Both the position numbers and the translations under genes were made by a program. The notes beneath the pieces are model-generated. The model made no database searches. It was not told where the DNA came from and worked only from the letters and a program-made list of their open reading frames with translations. DNA of 64,000 nucleotides, taken from assembly GCF_026213295.1 (NCBI RefSeq), contig NC_079415.1, forward strand, positions 28,683,681-28,747,680, given 5' to 3'. The DNA is from Gadus chalcogrammus (taxonomy: Eukaryota > Chordata > Actinopteri > Gadiformes > Gadidae). Every line of letters begins with the position of its first letter. Within the stretch, counting starts at the first letter, position 1. Of the stretch, positions 22,040 through 53,496 are shown in pieces.

Positions 22040-24087
22040 GATCGCAAGCAGAGGACCGTGAGAGTTATTGAGCAGCAGCTGAACCAGTCTAAAAATCGGA
22101 CACGTTAACGGAGCACTGATCTAGGCCCTCTCGGATGCCAGGTCGAAACAACATTTATTTCACTACGACTCCTTTCAGCTGCACACCCCTCCTTCTCCAG
22201 CAAAAAATATTTAGAGAGAACGGCTAATAAAACGCTTGAGGTGGCGTTTTGAAAAGAAAAAACATAATTTTTTTTAGGACATGGCATAAAGATAATTATG
22301 AGCCTTTGATTGGTATCCAGACATTTTTTGCGGAGACACATTCCTGTACCCCACTTGTATTGGAGTGAACGGAGATATCTACTTCTGGGTCCCATGATTT
22401 GAGGGACCCGTCCACAGCCCGCTTAAACAGCTGCAATACCAGGCTTGGCCGCTGAGCACTGGTGGATTGCGGAAGTATGCACTGTTCCTGGGGGCTTGTA
22501 TAGTGCATGTAATGAGACTGCGACTGACTCCATTGATTGCTAAACCATAATGCTTTAATGAGACGAATAGTATACATCTTCTTCCAGCTACTAGTGTGAT
22601 CATTCATTATACAACAGCACCCCATTGTGTCCCGGGGGCCTTATGATATCATTACAGTGCACTATATAGGGAACGAACAAACGGACACTATGCTGAACAT
22701 TTCTAAACATCGTCAGTAAATGCGCCCGGTATTTGTGTGACGCAGACAGATCAAGCCCCCAGGAACACTGCATACTTCCGCAATCCACCAGTGCTCAGCG
22801 GCCAAGCCTGGTATTGCAGCTGTTTAAGCGGGCTGTGGATGGGTCCCTCGATTCAAGGGGCCCAGAAGTAGATATCTCCGTTCACTCCAATACAAGTGGG
22901 GTACAGGAATGTGTCTCCGCAAAAAATGTCTGGATATCAATCAAAGGCTCATAATTATCTTTATGCCATGTCCTAAAAAAATGTAAGTTTTTTCTTTTCA
23001 AAACGCCACCTCAAGCGTTTTATTAGCCGTTCTCTCTAATTATTTTTTGCTGGAGAATAGGTGTGCAGCTGAAAGGAGTCGTAGTGAAATAAATGGCATC
23101 CGAGAGGGCCTAGTTCAGTGCTCCGTTAACGTGTCCGATTTTTGGACTGGTTCAGCTGCTGCTCAATAACTCTCACGGTCCTCTGCTTGCGATCATTTTG
23201 ATTAATCATGCATTGATCCATTTATTGAAAAGATCCAAAGACAAAGTGGTGCATTACAGGTGCATTACGGTATCATTTTATATTGTTGTTGGACCGGAGT
23301 GGGGGGATGGGCATGCGTTCTATATAAATTGATCAAGCGAACGTGCTGTTTCCCTTTCCACCAAAGTCAGTCGAGATCGTCATCACATATAGAGAATCAT
23401 CGGGCGATTACTTCCATGGTCGGTAAACAATGCGACTGCTATCGCTCAGACCTCTTGCTTATGATGCTACAATGCGAACAATGCTAAAAAACAAGAATAT
23501 TTCTGCATCCGGTACTTCATGAAGTAGGGCGTAGCCATAGACCCATGATGCGGAAGCATATCTCTCGTTGATGTTTCCCTGCGCCATTGAGCAGTTTACA
23601 TAGGAATGAATAGGCGCCATTTTTTAATCCGTTGTCCATTTTATAATATGTCCATGAGACAGATGCGTCCACATCATGTAAACAATCCGGGCACTCACGA
23701 GGAAAGCTGGAGGTTGTATTGATGTTGAATGTTACATTTCCTTGTTCAAGTTTTTTTAAATTAATTTTGAATGTTAAATTTTCTATGTTAAATCCCAAAT
23801 AAATTGTTGACATTTCTAAACGAAAGCCGGAGACTCCACCATTAAATGCATTCGATTTTGCGGTTATTCAGCTTCTTCTTCCCCTCCGGAAAAACACGAC
23901 CGCATTGCATTGTGGTATACGGGAGTAACATGTAGGGAACTTCGTATGCACACTCAAATTTTGGGTATTTGAAGTGCAATATATAGTGCATGAAATTAAC
24001 CAATGAGAATTCGAACACCACTACAAAATGGCGAGCACCCAATATAGTGCACTATATCCATGATAGGGAACGATTTCGAACACAGCT

Positions 24088-25319
24088 ATGGTGTGAGTTG
24101 GGGGGGGGATTTGAGATGCAACAGCAGAGGAGAGGCTGTATTCTTTTGTTTGCCATTTGCACGTTTGTGGAAATTTAAATAAACCGACAGTATTTTCCTT
24201 AAACTCTGTGAGCCTCCTCCTGCTTTTAAAAAGTTCACTCCTTGGGTGCGTCCCGTCTCGCATTAAAGTTTGGGGTTCAATACCTCTTTCTCACACTAAA
24301 TTAAACTTTTCAGTTTCAACCAAGTCATAAATATACTAATAAAACTAATAAAATTATCTGTTACAAATTACAGTAATTTAATTCAAATAATCACTTTTTT
24401 CAGTGCAGTAGCACTATCAGTCAATACATCAGACCCACTGTAGCACCAGCAAGACAAATCTCTGGTGCCGCCACTGGCACTCGACACTCGGCATGAGGCA
24501 GAGACCTATTCTGATGGAGTCTCTGTGCACTGTCTGTAGAGTAATATCAAATCTCTAGAATCTGCACCCTACTTTGCAAGCACCCAGAGATGTTTCTCGT
24601 GGAGAAGAATATCCACTCGATTAATTAATCAGAGTGACGAGTGAATTATAAAACCTGTTAGCCATCTCTTCTCCATGGATCTGATCCAACAATCTAGATT
24701 CGAATAACCGTGATTGGACAACACGAAAATAGAGACGTTCACCCAACCCTCCAATACACAGCATGCAATAATGTATGGCATATCATATAATTAAATTAGT
24801 CATATTAAGTTAATTAGGGGGAAGAAAGAAGTCAGGGTTTCTATAATGCTTTTTTGTTCTGAAGTTTGCTTGGAACATTTGTCTACTTAATACCCTTAAC
24901 TTTTGTAAATGAGCCCAGCAAAAGGTATTATTTATTTGTCATTTTTAAGCTTTAAGTAGGCCTACTGAACTATGAAGGTTATGCAAAATAGGATTCAGAC
25001 CATCAACAATTATGTGTAGGCCTATGCATGTAGACTATACATTTATGCTTAAACCTATTATTATTAGAATATAAATGTGCACTGTGCGCACACACATTAA
25101 CAACGCATTGTGGCCACCTCTGGATCTCTTTTCCACGCAAGTTAAAAATTCCTAGAACCGACCCTGGCCTTATGAACGCCAGGAATTACACACACTCGTG
25201 TACTGTACATGTGTTTTACTTGGTGTATTTAACACATGTGAACACCAAGTATTATTTTAGGTTCGGCGAGTCAAACTTGAAATTTCACTCAAATTGTAGG
25301 CCTACGTCAACTCCCAGTG
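24088..25319. other. AT-rich intergenic stretch, no gene seen
   Basis: Only short random frames. Contains small palindromes such as 'TGTACTGTACA' near 25200. Ends at a further fragment of the fold-back element. Confidence 0.45.
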
Positions 25320-25442
25320 AATGAAATTAACCACTGAGAATTCGAACACCACTACAAAATGGCGAGCACGCTAGTGCCATGGACCTATTGAAGAAGTATA
25401 GTGCACTATATCCGTGATAGGGAACGATTTCGATCACAGCTA
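25320..25442. mobile_element. Right-end fragment of the fold-back element family
   Basis: 'GAATTCGAACACCACTACAAAATGGCGAGCAC' to 'GATAGGGAACGATTTCGATCACAGCT' matches 24005-24087. It ends about 135 bases upstream of the receptor start codon, so it forms part of the receptor's upstream region. Confidence 0.8.
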
Positions 25443-25473
25443 AAGGACGCACCAGTTGAGTCTGTCCGGAAGC

Positions 25474-25485
25474 GGTTTCGTTTTC
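25474..25485 (-). promoter_or_regulatory. ISRE-like motif upstream of the receptor
   Basis: GGTTTCGTTTTC, whose reverse complement holds GAAAACGAAA, fits the GAAANNGAAA core bound by interferon regulatory factors. It lies about 95 bases before the ATG. Function is inference from sequence only. Confidence 0.35.
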
Positions 25486-25578
25486 AGGAAACAACAATTT
25501 CAGTGGTTAATGGAGCGGATACCTTACGGTAAACTAAGATTTATGTGAATGCATTCAGTGTAACAATAATGGTGCGAC

Positions 25579-46039
<20,461 letters not shown>

Positions 46040-46140
46040 GTAAGTATCCATTCAGTCAACTTTTTCACCCTCTCACTCTCGTTTAGCTCTAGGTCTCACA
46101 AGAAAGATATATAGAGATATATCTATCGATAGCTTTACAT

Positions 46141-46340
46141 ATTGCTATATGCATATATATATATAATAATAATATATATAGATACATATATAGATTTATA
46201 CATCTATTTATAGAGTTATGCATCTATTTATAGATTTATATAATATATAAATCTATAAATAGATGTATAACTCTATAAATAGATGTATAAATCTATGTAT
46301 CTATATATATTATATATTATTATTATATATATATATTGCT
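46141..46340. repeat. AT-rich cruciform-forming palindrome
   Basis: Arms of about 95 bases either side of about 46240, built from 'ATCTATTTATAGA' and 'TATATATAT' phrases, are nearly perfect reverse complements. Confidence 0.85.
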
Positions 46341-46388
46341 ATGTTCCAATCAGTATGTATATTATATATACTGATTGGAACATAGCAA
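46336..46388. repeat. Second hairpin, TTGCTATGTTCCAATCAGTAT arms
   Basis: 21-base perfect inverted repeat (46336-46356 and 46368-46388) around an 11-base AT loop, abutting the large AT palindrome. Confidence 0.85.
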
Positions 46389-47103
46389 AGAGAAAATAAC
46401 TTGGCTGTCCAATGGATTTTTCTTCATTGGAATGCTTCCCTTTCTCACCATGCCATCCTATTTCAACAAGAAAAACATGCTATGTTGACACGGGCACGTA
46501 GACAACTAGGCCACACTCTGGTAACTTGCCAGGTTGATGAGCCAATGCAGGTTGTTTCAAAACAAACCCTTTTCTGACCTCACAACTGAGTGTGTTCAAC
46601 TCAGATGTATGACAGAGGGATCAACTCCAGCCCAACAATTTGATTTAGTAAACACATCACCTCCTTGCACGGGCTGGACGCTCCTACTATGGATGTCACA
46701 AATGGCTAGATTTTCAGAACTCTGTCTTTTCCCTGATTGTGTTGTATTTGCCAGAATTATCGTATCAATATTATTCTGTCGTTTTTTTTTTGTTGTCATA
46801 ATGGGCAACTAGTCGAGAACAGTCAGTCATCCTAGTAACCTAATAGAATGCATCAAGATGTATGAATGACATGCACAGGATCGATTAAAGTAGAATAATT
46901 CAATAGGGTAATATTTATAGATTTTTGGTATTTTTACCTGGCTGGAAGACGTTGATTCAGATGCCTTCCTTCCGTGGTATAGTAAATAAAAAGTCTGTTT
47001 AGATTCAGATTTGGATATAAAATAAATACTTTGCTGAGAAACAAGATGTTGAATTATCTAAACATGGAAATTAAGTAATAACACATTTGTGTGTCTTTCA
47101 CAG

Positions 47104-47135
47104 GCATAGGGATGTGGAGTTGGGGGAATGAATGA
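47104..47135 (+). CDS. Candidate cytoplasmic terminal exon (very short tail)
   Basis: The acceptor GTGTGTCTTTCACAG ends at 47103. Joined in phase 1 to the transmembrane exon it adds about ten residues (RIGMWSWGNE) and stops at TGA 47133-47135. No Box 1 (hydrophobic-Pro-x-Pro) motif appears. A second open stretch at 47149-47349 (begins SPKVIVDVYAS) follows another AG but needs a phase-0 donor from an exon I did not find. Either the tail is truncated or the real tail exons were missed. AATAAA occurs near 48275. Confidence 0.25.
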
Positions 47136-47758
47136 TAAAAAAAAGTAGTCACCCAAAGTGATTGTTGATGTCTACGCATCTACCATGCCGCCTCTGAATG
47201 TCCAAGAGCTGGAACACGTTGATTGGACTGCAGACCACTCCATGTTTCTCTCAACAAGGACAATGAAGTCGCTGCATTCGCAGAATCATCTGTCAATTAG
47301 CCAACAAAGATCAGACACATGGATGTCTGCTGCGACACACGCGTGGTCCTAGCTGATGGTGGACATTGGGTGAATTGGCCTTTGTTACGTATTAACGTAT
47401 TTGCGATGCTTTGGAATTTTTTATGTATTTATATAGCTTGCTGTTTTTATATTGTTTTGTCGTCCTGTCTAGTTCTAACTGCATCAAGTGGAGCAAGCTA
47501 GCTTCCTCAATCTTCCTCATTCCGTCAAGCTAATGCTACTGTTATTTATAGCCTGTATAGCCTTTGCTCTTCACCAGTTCATGTCAACAATCAATGAAAA
47601 GTGCCCCACTGCTTGCTCTGTGAAGCCTAGTGTTATTTGAGTTACCACGCAGTTGTGAAGGAGAGTTGGGACAAAGTGAAAAATCAAGGATCAAATTGCA
47701 GAGAAGACAGAACAGGATAACCCCACACACAGGTTGATTTTTTTAATGCAAGCAACCT

Positions 47759-48029
47759 TTAAAGGGGACAGGTGTGAGTGTGATCAGCCCTTACAAGCTG
47801 TTTAGAAAATCTGCGTCTTCTGACATCACTAGTGGGCGTGTCCACCTAGATGTGTGCTGGATAGATGAGCAACGCTTGCTACAGTCCACTGGGTAGGCTG
47901 GTAGACTGATCTATCCAGCACACATCTAGGTGGACACGCCCACTAGTGATGTCAGAAGATGCAGATTTTCCAAATGGCTTGTAACGGATAATCACACTCA
48001 CACCTGGTGGTGTAATATGTCCCCTTTAA
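47759..48029. mobile_element. TTAA-flanked fold-back MITE, family 3 (271 bp)
   Basis: TTAA-AAGGGGACA at the left, TGTCCCCT-TTAA at the right; the arms (about 105 and 125 bases) are inverted copies sharing 'GACATCACTAGTGGGCGTGTCCACCTAGATGTGTGCTGGAT'-type sequence. No coding capacity. Confidence 0.85.
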
Positions 48030-48534
48030 GCCAAACGGCAGCTTAAATAATTGTACTCACTGCTAAAACAATGAATAGAGAGACATCACATCTGAATTTT
48101 AAACAAGATGTTTGCGATTAACTTAAGTCATTCTGTATTTGGTTTCATCTCAGTAAAGCCGTAAACGGCTAGAGTTGCATTGTTTCATGATTTTTCTTCA
48201 TAGATTTCACGGCTGAATCAGAAATCTTAACTTCCTATTTTTTTTCTTTTTTTGTAAATACCATTTAAAAAAAATAAAGCATGGTCACTTTTTTTATTTT
48301 AATGATAAATGTAGCGAACATTTTAGATGTGAGTGGCTGAGAGAGATGTGATCAGATGTATACATACTGTACATGGGTTAAGTGGTGAATGAGGTGGGTG
48401 CCTGGGTAGTTCACCGGGTTGAGTGAGTACTGACGTGTGTCCCGATAGGACTCACTATGCACCTAGCCGTTCCAAAATCACTCCAGAATCATACTGTGAC
48501 ACCATGCTGTCAACAAGGTCACCGTACATGAACA

Positions 48535-49085
48535 TGTGTGTCTTATATATCTTATGATAAAGTAAATTGCTTACTTTATAACTTCATGTGTGCCTTATAT
48601 ATATTATGATAAAGTAAATTGTTTACTTTATAACTTCATGTGTGCCTTATATATATTATGATAAAGTAAATTACTTTATAACTTCATGTGTGCCTTATAT
48701 ATCTTACGATAAAGTAAATTGATACTTTATAACTTCATGTGTGCCTTATATATCTTACGATAAAGTAAATTGCTTACTTTATAACTTCATGTGTGCCTTA
48801 TATATCTTACGATAAAGTAAATTGCTTACTTTATAACTTCATGTGTGCCTTATATATATTACGATAAAGTAAATTGTTTACTTTATAACTTCATGTGTGC
48901 CTTATATATATTACGATAAAGTAAATTGTTTACTTTATAAATTCTTATGTGCCTTATATATCTTACGATAAGGTGAATTGCTTACCTTATATCTTTTTTG
49001 TGTGCCTTATATATCGTATGATAAAGTAAATTGCTTACTTTATATATTCTTATGTGTTAAATTGTGTACCTTAAAATGTCTTATT
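48535..49085. repeat. 52-base tandem repeat, about 10 units, each with a hairpin
   Basis: The unit reads 'TGTGCCTTATATATCTTACG' then 'ATAAAGTAAATTGCTTACTTTAT' then 'AACTTCA'. The central part is an inverted repeat (ATAAAGTAA / TTACTTTAT). Units near 48968 and 49020 are diverged. Not a CRISPR: there are no unique spacers and the genome is eukaryotic. Confidence 0.92.
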
Positions 49086-49514
49086 ATAGAGCCAACTGGT
49101 TACTTTATATACCCTTTTTATGTAGTAAATTGAATGCTTAAACATATCTCCTCGTTGAGAAACATTAGAGGGATACAAAGAACGTGTGTCCCTTTAGACC
49201 CCATGATATGGGAACACTCGGCATGTGATAACAAGTGCATGATTTCAAGCTTCTTGTGTTGCCCCTCGGGCAAAATAAGGTAAATTACTTGTAAACGTAT
49301 AACAAAAGAGCTTATGTTACCAAAAGAGTTAAGCAGAGAGATCTGCAGGGAGAGCTCAGTCTGTTTTTTTGGGTGTTCTTCTGATGGTGTGGTGTCGTGT
49401 GCTCTGCTCTCCTCTGCTCTTCTGCTCTAAAAAACGGTGGCCTACATAGCAATAGTTTTTCATCTTAAGGACTCTGATACCGCCGCGCTCGGTTCAGACT
49501 CCTTTCTTTTTAGT

Positions 49515-49818
49515 AGTGGTCCTCGGAAAAAACCCTTCCCTGACCCGGTCAGAAAGCGTCGGTGGTCTGAGAAGGAATCCACTTTAGCATTAGTTTAGTC
49601 TGAAACCCCTTCCCTGACCCGGTCAGAAAGTGTTGGTGGTTTGAGAAGGAATCCACTTTAGCCTTAGTTTAGTCTTTATTGGACCCCGGAGAAACCCCTT
49701 CCCCGATACAGTCGGAAAAGTGTTGGTGGTTTGAGAAGGAATCCTCGGAGAAACCCTTCCCCGACCCGCTCGGAAAGTGTCGGTGTTTTGAGAAGGAATC
49801 CGCTTTAGCCTTATGTCC
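49515..49818. repeat. Four imperfect direct repeats, 'CCCTTCCC(T/C)GACCCGGTCAGAAAGTGTCGGTGG' type
   Basis: Units of about 65-110 bases share 'GAAACCCCTTCCC', 'GGTCAGAAAGTGTTGGTGGT' and 'TTGAGAAGGAATCC'. They resemble enhancer-like repeats in a retroviral LTR; the wider region to about 50150 (AATAAA near 50020, then CCTGTCGACTCCTCGACA) would fit an LTR, but no internal retroviral genes follow, so this is only suggested. Confidence 0.5.
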
Positions 49819-50199
49819 CCCCCCCCCCCTTTACAGCGCTGCCTACCCTTCCTTGGGAAAGGCTCAATTAGGATCCCCTCTTAGATTCAGTATAGTTTGG
49901 TTAAAATCTACTCTTTATTTAATCTTGTCCATCGCACATCTATCCTCTTCTTCTTTTGCGGTCTGTTCTTTTTAAATCTATACTCAGTTGTAAAAGTTAT
50001 TGTGTTTATTGGACCTAAAAATAAATCTACCTGACTACATTTGTAGTAGGTTAACTCAATCGTTCGAGTCCTTTTCCCTGTCGACTCCTCGACACAGGCA
50101 AAGCAGAACGACGCGCTCTGCCAGCTGATCCCCTCACGGTAAGTGGCGCATATTACAAGCAATGGTTGATTGTGACTGACGTGTATAGAGGGTGACAAG

Positions 50200-50800
50200 G
50201 CAGAGACGTAAAAGAGGTTTTGTTAAATCCCAAGGCAAAAAGATACATCATCGTTTCGTGTTGACCAAGAGAGACCTTGATCCCGCTAAACGGGAGTCAG
50301 GTCTGAATTCGTATTAAAGCAACTGTTGTGAAGGGACTTAACAGAGTGACCTGGGTCGGACCGGGTTAAGACTGAGCCGAGCCGGGCCGAGCGCCTCCGT
50401 GAAACCGACGAACCACGGAAACAAGTGGGTCTTGACCTAGGTTGGTCACGGGGAGCGTACGTGCGACACACGCACAGCTCTGCGGAGCGGTGTGTGTCGA
50501 CTCGTACGCAATAGTTCCTATAAATCGACAGCACATATCCACAACCTCCTCCTCTCTGGGTTTTCTTTCTCAGACGGGATTCTGTAAAAGCACAACCCAG
50601 GCTTGTCTCCTCGTCGATTTGTGCAGCCAATTGCACAACAACTATCTGGCATTTTGGCAAAAGTTAAGCCAAAGCTAGTAAAAAAAAAGTAGCTGGGGGG
50701 CAGCGGACAGGCAGTTGAAATAGTGTCTTTTGCCCTCCAGGTGGGCGTTCCAACAAGGGCGTGACGTCACGTGAAAACTATGGTAAAATGAAGGATACAA
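50200..50800. other. No gene recognised
   Basis: Mixed GC content with small frames on both strands (for example minus 50286-50660) lacking domains. May be the leader of the LTR-like region to its left. Confidence 0.35.
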
Positions 50801-51032
50801 ATAAATGAAACAGTCGCAAATCCCCAGTAAATCACCGATCAACGATGTCTTTCGTTTTGCACCGGTTCTCTTTTAACCCCAGAAAGATGAGAACACACAT
50901 CAACGCATTTGAAGAGGCCACACAGTGCGCATGCAGTGCACTCGTGTGCCGTGGGTTGTTAGTGTTAGGGGAGGAGCCAGGTGTTAGGGGAGGAGAGGAG
51001 AGGACGTCGTGGAATGCGGAAACGAAACTTAA
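50800..51032 (+). promoter_or_regulatory. TRIM 5' region (unit C) with IRF-type motif
   Basis: Shares 'AAATCACC', 'ATGTCTTTCGTTTTG', 'CACACATCAACGCATTTGAAGA' and 'GGAGCCAGGTGTTAGGGGAGG' with units A and B. Holds GGAAACGAAACT at 51018-51029, which contains AAACGAAA, an interferon-regulatory-factor type core. Followed directly by RING coding sequence without the 5' intron. Confidence 0.5.
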
Positions 51033-53496
51033 GGTTCACACAACTTCTGCAGAACCTGTATTACTAAGTTCTGGGGTGAAAACGTCCGGTGCAAATGTCC
51101 TGTTTGCAACGAGCTTTTCCATGCAAGACCTGATCTACGTGTCAATATACTCTTATCAGAGCTGGCAGCTCAGATTAAAAAGTCTGTACGAGTAAAAGAG
51201 CAGCCTTTTGTTGAATCAGCAGAAGTTCCATGTGACGTCTGTACTGGGATCCAGCTGAAGGCCGTGAAGTTCTGCCTAGTGTGTTTAACCTCTTACTGCC
51301 AAACTCACCTGGAGCCACATCATAGAGTCGCAGGCCTGAAGAGACATGAGCTGGTCGAGCCTATGGACCTTCTGGAAGATAGGATGTGTAAGAAACATGA
51401 CCGACTTCTGAAACTCTTCTGCAAGACTGAACAGGTGTGTGTGTGTCAGTCCTGCACAGAGACAGACCACAAGTTCCATTCTGTTGTACCTCTAAAGGAG
51501 GCGTATGACGTGAAGACGGCCCAGCTGGGGAAGATAGAGGCTGAAGTTCAGCAGATGATCCAGAGCAGAATCCGAATGATTCAAGGGATTAAAGACACAG
51601 TAGAATTGAGCAAAGAAGACGCAGATAGAGAGATAGCCGATGGTGTGCAGGTCCTCACCGCTCTGAAGCGTCGCATTGGAAAGTGCCAGGATGATTTCCA
51701 TCGAGCGGTTAAAGAGAAACTCAATTCCACAGAGAAACAAGCTGAAGACTTCATCAAAGAGCTGGAACAGGAAATAAAAGACTTGACTAATAGAAGCTCA
51801 GAGGTGAAGCAGCTCTCACACACTAAAGACCACCTCCACTTCCTCCAGGCCTTCAGATCCCTGAAGAATACTCCACCCACCAGGGACTGGAAGACGGTGG
51901 AGGTCCGTCCTCCGTCATACGTAGGGACCTTGAGGAGATGCCTGGATCAGCTGGAGGAGACACTGAACATGGAGATGAAGAAGGTGCCTGACCTGAAACC
52001 AGGCATAAAGAAGTGTAAGTGTTTGTTTTGTTTGCCAACACACAACTATTTAGATGAAAAGTCCATGTACACAGCAGTAGGTGATGTCATTTAAATCCTA
52101 CTGTGAGTCGACTTCCTTTATCTTAGGTATATTGATATTGTTATCGATCACAATCACAATTAATCCTACTTATTTTATTTATATTAAACATTTCATTATT
52201 TTAATATTTAAATTCTTATAAGAAACAAGCAAACAAAAAACATGGTGCTATTATTATTATTAATAGCTGTGATGTGTTTTTTTAATTTAAAAATAACCCA
52301 CATATTTTAATTGTTATTACTAGGACTATTATAAATGTTTGTAAATAATTATTCAATTTGTCATTGTTTTAGTTTATAAATGATATAATTATGATTATTC
52401 ATAACATTATTTTATTTGACATAACATAATGTTCCTATCATAGTAACATAAAATGTATCTAGTTCGTCAAGTTTGCAGTAAATAGATGACACATGGCCTG
52501 GTGATGTTGTTCAAGGATAACTCCTGAGTGAGTGTGGAGATGGTTGGTTACGTGCAGCCTCACCAAGCCCCAGAGTCACTCTGCAGGTGAGGCTGCTTAA
52601 ACCAGCCATCATCCACACACTCCCACAATGTATTATTAGGGGTCCTACGAAAAACAAAGTAACCCTATTGTATTTGTTAGTATTATTAGAGGTCCTACGA
52701 AAAACGTAGGAACCCTATTGTATTCTTTAGAATTATTATATCTCCCGACAAATTCGGCCATATCTCAAAAACGACATGGTCAAATAATAAATAAATCAAA
52801 ATAAACTTGTACTGGTAAAATGGGTTACGGATGGCTGCTATTTCCACTAGGAAAGTGCAATATTCATGAAACTTTGTATACATGCAGGCATTTCTGTGTG
52901 GCTCAGCAGCCTAATCATGTCCTTTTCTCCCGTCAGATGCTTGTGAACTCACACTGGACCCGAACACAGCCCACAGACATCTCTCTCTGTCTGAGGACGA
53001 CAGAGAGGTGACACAGCTTGGATGCAATCAAGGGTATCCTGGTCACCCAGAAAGATTTGACTACCGTAGACAGGTGTTGTGTAGAGAGGGTCTGACTGGC
53101 CGCTGTTACTGGGAGGTAGAGTGGGAGGAAAGGGTGGATATAGGAGTGACATACAGAGGAATCACAAGGAGAGGAAGGGGGGATGACAGCTTGCTTGGAG
53201 AGAACAACATGTCTTGGTGTCTTCATTGTGATGAAAATAATGGTGGTGATTTTTACTCTGCCCACTTCAATGGTAGTGAAACAAAAATACCTTTCGCCTC
53301 TTGCTATAACAGAGTAGGAGTGTATCTGGACCAACCTGCTGGCATTCTGTCCTTCTACGAAGTGTCCCCAGATGTAGGAGGATCCTCAGACACACTGACA
53401 CACATCCACACCTTCCAGCCTACATTCACTCAGGACCTCTACCCTGGGTTTATGTTGTATGATTATGGTTCCACAGTGTCTCTGTGTCAGCTATAG
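51033..53496 (+). CDS. TRIM copy 2: RING-truncated, B-box/coiled coil + NLR/TRIM16-type B30.2
   Basis: The open frame starts after TAA 51030-51032 in the middle of the RING ('HNFCRTCITKFW', 'CKCPVCNELF'); the first four zinc ligands are deleted. B-box 1 ('VPCDVCTG'), B-box 2 ('CKKHDRLLKLFCKTEQVCVC') and the coiled coil are intact to a donor AAGT|GTAAGT at 52015. The B30.2 exon 52937-53496 joins in phase 1 and reads 'CELTLDPNTAHRHLSLSE', 'CYWEVEWEE', 'VGVYLDQPAGILSFYEV' and 'DLYPGF', complete to TAG. The first in-frame ATG is 51363, giving a 403-residue B-box2-coiled coil-B30.2 protein. It would have no ubiquitin ligase activity but could oligomerise and bind ligand. The locus may also be a pseudogene. 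The B30.2 type differs from that of copy 1. Confidence 0.75.
52015..52936 (+). other. Intron of TRIM copy 2
   Basis: AT-rich, bounded by GTAAGT and TTTTCTCCCGTCAG. Contains a two-copy repeat at 52638-52740 ('GGTCCTACGAAAAACGTAGGAACCCTATTGTATT'), itself bearing a small palindrome (CCTACGAAAAACGTAGG). Confidence 0.7.

Larger units (their letters stand above)
19496..24087. mobile_element. Large fold-back DNA element with long inverted repeats
   Basis: Termini AGCTGTGTTCGAAATCGTTCCCTAT (19496) and its reverse complement ending at 24087. Interior arms are also inverted: 19571-19842 versus 23387-23660, 21575-21655 versus 23210-23290, and 22040-22495 versus 22760-23195, each about 90-95% complementary by eye. 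The symmetry centre is near 22630. The left half carries extra sequence at 19843-21574 and a small insertion at 21668-22039. No transposase-like frame is present. A second right-end fragment lies at 25320-25442. Confidence 0.8.

Noticed and set aside
48535..49085. CRISPR-like regular repeat array
   Set aside because: Units are contiguous with no unique spacers, AT-rich, and in a eukaryotic genome; it is a minisatellite.
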